Of a stretch of 59,918 nt of DNA, positions 58,021 to 59,918 are shown one piece after another. The notes beneath the pieces are model-generated. The model was not told the DNA's origin. It did no database searches and saw only the letters and a program-made list of their open reading frames with translations. Source of the DNA: an uncultured Eubacteriales bacterium (GTDB taxonomy: Bacteria; Bacillota; Clostridia; Oscillospirales; Acutalibacteraceae). How positions within the stretch are numbered: position 1 is the first letter of the stretch; every line of letters starts with the position of its first letter. The stretch is from contig CAKSQZ010000010.1 in the NCBI GenBank assembly GCA_934486895.1, positions 1 through 59,918 on the forward strand, in the 5' to 3' direction. Position numbers and translations under genes: made by a program.

Positions 58021-59918
58021 TTACAGAGAAGCTACGAGTTTCTTGATGATAACAAGGTCGGCAACATTGATTCTGTTGTCCTTATTAACATCAGCAACAT
58101 CTTTATACTGCATAGCGTATTCACCGTCCGGAGAACCGATAATCTTCTTCATGATGAGAAGGTCCATAACATTTGTCTTACCGTCGCCGTTGATATCGCC
58201 AGCGTTGCTTGCCGGTCCGGCAGTTGTTGTGGTGGTTGTCGGTTTCGGATTGGTCTTAGTGGTAGTAGTGGTCTTAACAGTTGTAGTGGTGCTTGAAGCG
58301 GGAGGAACTACACCCTCTTTTATAGCCTCAACATCGCCGATCGTGAACGAGCAGCCGCCGAGGGTTGTCGAGCCGTCCTGAGCCTCAACACGAACCTGCT
58401 GATGATCCATGCCGGCAAACTCAGTTGCCGAAATTCCAAAATCGGAGAGAAGCATTACATATTCAGCCTCAGTGCCGATAGCGGCAGTGATCGGCTTAAT
58501 GCAGGTCTTCCAAGCTACAGGATAGTCTTCCTTGAGAACAAACTTAACTCTCAGCGGAACATTTGTCTTTCCGACAGAGTTAACTGTGAGCTTGAATCTG
58601 ATACCTACGACATTGCTTGATACAACTGTCGTATCAGCTTTGCCCCATGAGTAGTTCTGATACTGCCAAGCGTCACGTGTCCATGTGGTGGTGAGTTTGC
58701 CGTTAGCTTCGGACTTAACGCCGCCGCCGTCAACCTCTTCAGGTGAACCGCCTTCCCAAACAGCAACTGTTGCCGGGAGATATACACCTGTCGATACATA
58801 TCCGTCTTCGCCAACTACCGGCTGAGTTGTTGTGGTTGTTGTAGTTGAAGCGGCTGTGAACGACTGATCGGGGTTTGACTTGCCCTTTGCATAGATGTTT
58901 GATACCTCCATATTCAGAGCGGAGATACCATTGTAATATGTCTCGTTCATAGCAAGAATAGCGATAGTATCCGGAACAAGACCGTCAAGGTTGTCAACAT
59001 AGAACTTATAAAGTGTTTCGCCTGCTTCACTTGTTACAGTGTCGTTTTCACCGACAAGCTCAACAGAGTTCTGCCAGTTGCCGTTTGCAAAGCAGTACAC
59101 CTTAAACTTAATGCCGCAGTCAGCACCGCTGCCGCTTCTTGCGCTGTTGAAGCGAACCTTGAAGTAAACATAACCATCGTCATTCTTAGCTGCGCTGATA
59201 GCACGCTGAGCCTGAATGCTGTCCATTGTGAGCTCTGCGAGAACCTGCAAGCTGTCGAATGTGTAGTCCTTGGTGTTGAAGGTCATACCATCGGAAGTCT
59301 TTGTGAATGCTGTTGTCATCGGGTTGACATTGGTAATGTGTGAATTCCAGCCTTCAGACTTGATGTTTGTGATAGTGCCGGACCAATCGCAGAAGATTGT
59401 GCCAACTTCAGGCATTGTTACTGTTGGGATATCGTTTGCATCAACAAATGTGATATCATCGACATAAACCTTCTGAACAGATGCATTATTTGTCGGGCAG
59501 ATCGCAATACCTGTGATATTGCCGATGTTCTGCGATGTGATCGTCACCTGTGTGCCGTAAGCACCGTTGGATGTGAACGAACCATTGCTGAGCGATACGA
59601 ACTTCTTACCTCTGATCGCCACTTCTGTCATTGTTTTGCCGATGGTGCCGCCCATGTAAGCCTGATCCCAATATACAGTGCCGTTCATGATGATGCCCCA
59701 GTGCGGTGCGTTGCCTGTGAAGGAAGCGCCGAGGTTTACCTTGATATCACGAATATTGGCCGTGTCGGATGACGAGAAATTGACCTTAGCATAGTTGTTG
59801 CCTGTCTTCTCATCCCAGTTGCTTGTTGTTACCATAAGAGCCTTGGTCGAGCCCGCAGCTGTCATAGTGGAGCTGATAGCTGTGCTGATGACGCTGTTGG
59901 AAGTCGAAACCTTAGCAA
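58021..59918 (-). CDS. Dockerin-bearing secreted multi-module protein (N-terminus outside the window)
   Basis: The frame is open to the right edge with no start, so at least 631 C-terminal residues are seen. The C-terminal 59 residues (58021-58200) form a type I dockerin with two calcium-binding repeats, DINGDGKTNVMDLLIMKKI and DVNKDNRINVADLVIIKKL, which dock to cohesins of a cellulosome-type scaffold. Upstream are a Thr-rich linker, a beta-sandwich module ending GCSFTIGDVEAI, a second Thr-rich linker, then two more modules ending MEVSNIYAKG and VYVDDITFVD. The repeated ends suggest three related carbohydrate-binding-like modules. No catalytic domain is visible; one may lie beyond the edge. 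Confidence 0.88.
   Translation of the reverse strand, partial: AKVSTSNSVISTAISSTMTAAGSTKALMVTTSNWDEKTGNNYAKVNFSSSDTANIRDIKVNLGASFTGNAPHWGIIMNGTVYWDQAYMGGTIGKTMTEVAIRGKKFVSLSNGSFTSNGAYGTQVTITSQNIGNITGIAICPTNNASVQKVYVDDITFVDANDIPTVTMPEVGTIFCDWSGTITNIKSEGWNSHITNVNPMTTAFTKTSDGMTFNTKDYTFDSLQVLAELTMDSIQAQRAISAAKNDDGYVYFKVRFNSARSGSGADCGIKFKVYCFANGNWQNSVELVGENDTVTSEAGETLYKFYVDNLDGLVPDTIAILAMNETYYNGISALNMEVSNIYAKGKSNPDQSFTAASTTTTTTTQPVVGEDGYVSTGVYLPATVAVWEGGSPEEVDGGGVKSEANGKLTTTWTRDAWQYQNYSWGKADTTVVSSNVVGIRFKLTVNSVGKTNVPLRVKFVLKEDYPVAWKTCIKPITAAIGTEAEYVMLLSDFGISATEFAGMDHQQVRVEAQDGSTTLGGCSFTIGDVEAIKEGVVPPASSTTTTVKTTTTTKTNPKPTTTTTTAGPASNAGDINGDGKTNVMDLLIMKKIIGSPDGEYAMQYKDVADVNKDNRINVADLVIIKKLVASL

Overview
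The window looks like chromosome from a Gram-positive, endospore-forming anaerobe of the class Clostridia, most likely a fibre-degrading member of the Ruminococcaceae/Oscillospiraceae. This is inferred from content. There is a V-type ATPase operon, dipicolinate synthase (dpaAB), a BofA-family sporulation membrane protein, a PdaB-like deacetylase, a CarD-family regulator, an S11 D,D-carboxypeptidase, acetate kinase, and at the right edge a large secreted protein with Thr-rich linkers and a C-terminal type I dockerin of the cellulosome kind. No phage, insertion sequence or CRISPR array was seen. Apart from one unusual gene in the feo operon and several surface-protein genes, this is mostly core genome.

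Layout, left to right. 0-6.4 kb: tRNA-Arg(CCG), then a leftward operon nadB-nadC-cytidylate-kinase-like-MATE transporter, a rightward orphan ParB-family gene, an HD phosphohydrolase and ireB. 6.4-9.8 kb: leftward feoA-feoB ferrous iron uptake operon, followed by a gene that looks like a P1B-type metal ATPase stripped of its phosphorylation and nucleotide domains. 9.9-11.3 kb: rightward dpaA-dpaB behind a sigma-K-like promoter. 11.4-20.1 kb: nine-gene V-ATPase operon in the order G/H-like, C, I, K, F, E, A, B, D. 20.1-21.5 kb: a hexapeptide acetyltransferase and a CarD-family regulator. 21.5-25.3 kb: an ECF transporter operon (transcobalamin-like DUF4430 protein, EcfT, fused double ATPase, S component) behind a consensus promoter. 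25.4-30.0 kb: leftward str operon (rpsL, rpsG, fusA, tuf).

30.1-31.1 kb: two tandem paralogous lipoproteins. 31.1-34.8 kb: two leftward membrane-anchored surface proteins that share a C-terminal helical module; the first has a 14-base LacI-type palindrome over its -35 box. The second is the last gene of a co-directional run reaching back to 41.2 kb (metallophosphoesterase, murD, two M42 peptidases, a GNAT protein, a methionine-gamma-lyase-like protein and an MGMT-type protein). 41.3-42.7 kb: rightward D,D-carboxypeptidase. 42.7-47.7 kb: leftward six-gene operon murI-DUF1934-argS-CmpB-like-LUD-queH. 47.8-49.1 kb: ackA. 49.1-53.8 kb: rightward bofA, a P2-type calcium-like ATPase and purA. 53.8-55.6 kb: leftward DUF421/DUF4363 pair and a PdaB-like deacetylase. 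55.7-57.8 kb: rightward CmpB-like paralogue and an HtrA-type protease. 58.0 kb to the edge: the dockerin protein, whose N-terminus lies outside the window.

Most transcription units have recognisable SigA promoters with 16-18 base spacers and hairpin-plus-T-run terminators, so operon borders are fairly clear. The most unusual items are the feo-linked catalytically empty P1B-ATPase-like protein, the ECF transporter with its anchored transcobalamin-like partner, the paired surface proteins with the LacI-type operator, and the ParB homologue with an altered CTP-binding motif. All functions are assigned from sequence reading only; no database search was run.
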